Shown: in pieces, positions 61,720 to 64,000 of the stretch
How the letters are laid out: every line of letters begins with the position of its first letter
Numbering within the stretch: the stretch's first letter is position 1
Made by a program: the position numbers and the translations under genes
The notes under the pieces: generated by a model
The model's input: the letters and a program-made list of their open reading frames with translations, nothing else
Told to the model about the DNA's origin: nothing
Databases searched by the model: none
Source of the DNA: Amyloporia xantha
Taxonomy: Eukaryota; Basidiomycota; Agaricomycetes; Polyporales; Adustoporiaceae
Reading direction: 5' to 3'
Length of the DNA: 64,000 nucleotides
Assembly (NCBI GenBank): GCA_036971615.1
Contig: JAYKKR010000007.1
Location: 1,364,001 to 1,428,000 of the forward strand

Positions 61720-61785
61720 CGTGGGCGTCTACGGCGCATAGGGCGATCCACTGGAACGGATCGCCCTATGCGCACTTAGAATTTT
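61720..61785. promoter_or_regulatory. Upstream hairpin module 2
   Basis: GGGCGTCTACGGCG followed by a perfect 14 bp hairpin GCATAGGGCGATCC-loop-GGATCGCCCTATGC (61736-61771) and ACTTAGAATTT. It matches module 1 in motif order and lies upstream of the gene at 62543. Confidence 0.65.
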
Positions 61786-62158
61786 CGCACTTTGGGGTCA
61801 TGTGACTGCTTTTTCTGCTCTTTGGAGGCTCATTCTGGGCGCATTCTGGGCTCAAACAATGCGTGAAAATCACATAAAATAAGGGAATGTCTTTCTCCTT
61901 CATTTGGAATCCCTGTCTCGCATTTTTCACATCTCACATACAGCCATATTTCCGCATTTGGGCAAGTGTATATTGGTGCTATAGACTACAAACAAATACT
62001 AACAAATCTCAAAAAATAGGGGACAGCCTTTCGACAGCCATGGCTACCCCCTGATGTAAGCATTTCCTTATATGGCAATATTTGAATGTGGTCAATCCAA
62101 CAGTATACACACTTCAAAGGCCAGTAGGCCGCTGATCTGTCACATGTCCAAGGATAAG

Positions 62159-62500
62159 TGCACGTGATTAGACACATGATCTAATCATGTGACATACCAT
62201 ACAAGGACCTAGATAAGATATGGGCTGGATCTTATCTCATCAATGTTGGGGGTTGTTTGTACAAGTCGCGTCGTGCTGGCAGGTTTGTATTGAACTTTGT
62301 AATGGGTAACAAACTTTTGTATTGAGACTACAAGTGACCTTACAACAGCGGTAACAAAAGCCTGACCCTAACCCCAGGATCTTGGGCGCTTACAATACAA
62401 ATTTTGTATTGAATTGGGTTCCCACGCTTAGGGCGCAAAAGTTGGTGTCGCGACTTTTGCTCACCAGAGAAACGCTTCCTTCGTACCTCAGGAATCGTAA
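62159..62500. repeat. Inverted-repeat arm, right copy
   Basis: Reverse complement of the left arm at 54480-54839. It ends in TCGTACCTCAGGAATCGTAA, 43 bases before the ATG of the next gene, so it may supply that gene's promoter or leader. Confidence 0.9.
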
Positions 62501-62542
62501 CAGACGTAAGTGTTTCTGCCACTATACATAATTTATTCTAAC

Positions 62543-64000
62543 ATGGTTTCACAATTTCCAGGCAACAACTCTGAGAAACAGAGGGGTCAGAAGCGTCAGC
62601 ATGAAGAAGCTGAGGAAGAAGAAGAAGAAGAAGCAAATTTGCCTTCCATATTGAGAGCTAGTAAGCATCCTCTTTATTTCTTTTTGACTTGTCTAACTTG
62701 TTGCACAGATACTAGCTTGGATAATATTGCCTCTGCCATGAGGTTGCGCTCTCAAGCACTGTTTGAGCAGATGCAGCAGCAGGCATCTGGCTCTGCTACA
62801 CGCTCTAGCAAGCGCCTGAAAGCTGGTATGTCTAAGTAGATAGATAGATATGCACAAATTGATGTATGTGTTAGTTGGAGGCGTTTCGGATAATGCAGAA
62901 GAAGGCTTGCCCATGGACGCGCAGTCGGGTAATACTTTTGATGCTTTTGAGAAGTTTATGAGTGGTACGTCTTGCAGAATGTCACAGTTCCTTTACATTC
63001 TAATTTCTATATAGAACAGGAGTTTGAAGAAGACGAGAATGCGAGCACAGATGGAGGAAATTCTAAGTCTGAAGTGTTGTCACATGGTATGCATCTTTGC
63101 TATCTTCATAGCATCAGTGTCTTATAAATTATTCTCTAGATATTGCTGACGTCTTTGAGTGCTTCTCATGTGACAATCTTCAGAAGACGTTGGACAACTT
63201 GACTCAGATCCACCAGTCCATGCTGTCAACTCCTCAGTTTCTCCAGCATGAGCAAGCTTTCCACACCCGTCTTTATTGCTTCCTGAAAGGCTACACTAGT
63301 AAGGAGCATCTCTCTCCTGACATGGCCTCTACAGTTGCTGGTATGGAAGGCAACTTTGACTTTGTGGAGATAAAGTCAAAGATCCAAGGTCTGGAGATGT
63401 GTTTGCTTCGTCAGCAGGCTCTGCTAGCCAACAGCTATGCTTGGATGTGGCTGGACAAAGACTGTATGGATCACTGTCGCTGTGTGATGGACTTGGTGTT
63501 GAATGTGCAGATCAGAAGTACGTCAACCTGGCTGGAGAGACTCTCTATGGACATCTATGATGCTGTCTTGGCTCGGTCTTGCGACAACGACTACTGGGTC
63601 TCTCTTCTTCCTCACACTTATCTTCCTGCGTTGTCTGCCAAGGTGGAGTCTTACAAATTCCACTGTCGCGGTATCTTTCAGACTCCCACCGCTATCACCG
63701 ATCGTGTTTGTCAGATTCTCAATGAAGTCCTTCGCTTCTGGCTTGGATATTCCACCAACACTTCTCGCCTTGGTGCCTACTTTGTCCAATTCCTCATCTC
63801 CACTACTTGTTCTCAAGATGTCTTGCTCGTCGACGGTGTTTGGCTTGCTGCCTTACATCTGAAACAAACTGTCTTGCAGACTAAGCTCAGACATTCCTCG
63901 CTCCATCTTTCTCATCTTGAAGACTTCTACAATGTTCTTTTGAACAGCGCTCTGGCAGATGACAACTCGCCAGAGAGGAAGTTGCTCACTGATATCTCTT
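62543..64000 (+). CDS. Large unrecognised protein, partial at the right edge
   Basis: The ATG at 62543 opens MVSQFPGNNSEKQRGQKRQH and an acidic run (EEAEEEEEEEA). Short introns with good splice sites link exons encoding NTSLDNIASAMRLRSQALF, VGGVSDNAEEGLPMDAQ and EQEFEEDENASTDGG. From about 63142 one long exon runs to the window edge without a stop (DIADVFECFSCDNLQKTLDN, GMEGNFDFVEIKSKIQGL, MWLDKDCMDHCRCVMDLVLN, SYKFHCRGIFQTPTAITDRV). This part is probably helical and rich in Cys/His. I do not recognise the family. Codon use (T-ending) resembles the dioxygenase gene more than the host genes, and both have the same upstream module, so they probably belong to one mobile system. Confidence 0.7.

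Overview
The window is nuclear DNA of a filamentous basidiomycete, most likely an Agaricomycete with a polypore-like gene set. The genes are split by many 50-60 nt GT-AG introns with CTNAC-type branch sites. Host genes are about 50-55% GC, lie a few hundred bases apart on both strands, and match fungal families (GH30 glucanase, A1 aspartic protease, Rft1, Scc2, Ypd1-type HPt, Sec14-like, fungal arrestin-like). All names come from reading conserved motifs, because no database search was possible.

From 1 to 48.1 kb is ordinary host sequence. In order: a CK1-type kinase (-, runs off the left edge); a secreted GH30 beta-1,6-glucanase (+); ribonucleotide reductase large subunit RNR1 (-) with three MluI cell-cycle boxes in the promoter it shares with a small unknown gene (+); two BTB-domain paralogues pointing away from each other around an aldo-keto reductase; a 3 kb stretch without a recognisable gene; an aspartic protease without a visible signal peptide (+); a DCAF5-like WD40 protein (-); heme oxygenase (-); a three-finger CCCH protein (-); a PA-TM-RING ubiquitin ligase (-); two tandem arrestin-like paralogues (-); Rft1 (+); a small conserved gene built of mini-exons (+); an HPt phosphorelay protein (-); a CRAL-TRIO protein (+); and the cohesin loader Scc2 (-, 7.5 kb).

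From about 48.1 kb to the right edge the sequence becomes AT-rich and full of repeats. It starts with a 349 bp foldback element, a 2.6 kb inverted-repeat element holding a nested 1 kb element and a tRNA-like (SINE-like) sequence, and a 255 bp MITE with perfect 27 bp ends. It then becomes a mosaic: two near-identical 1.8-1.9 kb spacers made of a 22 bp minisatellite, each followed by related DNA carrying a 'GGGCGTCTA...' motif and a GGATCGCCCTA hairpin, each of which stands upstream of a gene. The first of these genes looks like a TET/JBP-type 2-oxoglutarate/Fe(II) dioxygenase. The second is a large unrecognised acidic protein that runs off the window. A 0.35 kb inverted-repeat pair, an RPA3-like single-strand-DNA-binding subunit gene and a GC-rich array of perfect hairpins are inserted among them. 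The reuse of one spacer and one upstream module by successive unrelated genes is the most unusual structure here, and the best candidate for an undescribed mobile system.

Gene-structure oddities include a 4-nt exon in RNR1, a single-base frameshift in the same gene, three consecutive mini-exons (11, 15 and 12 nt) in a small conserved gene, and GC-AG introns in RNR1 and in the dioxygenase gene.
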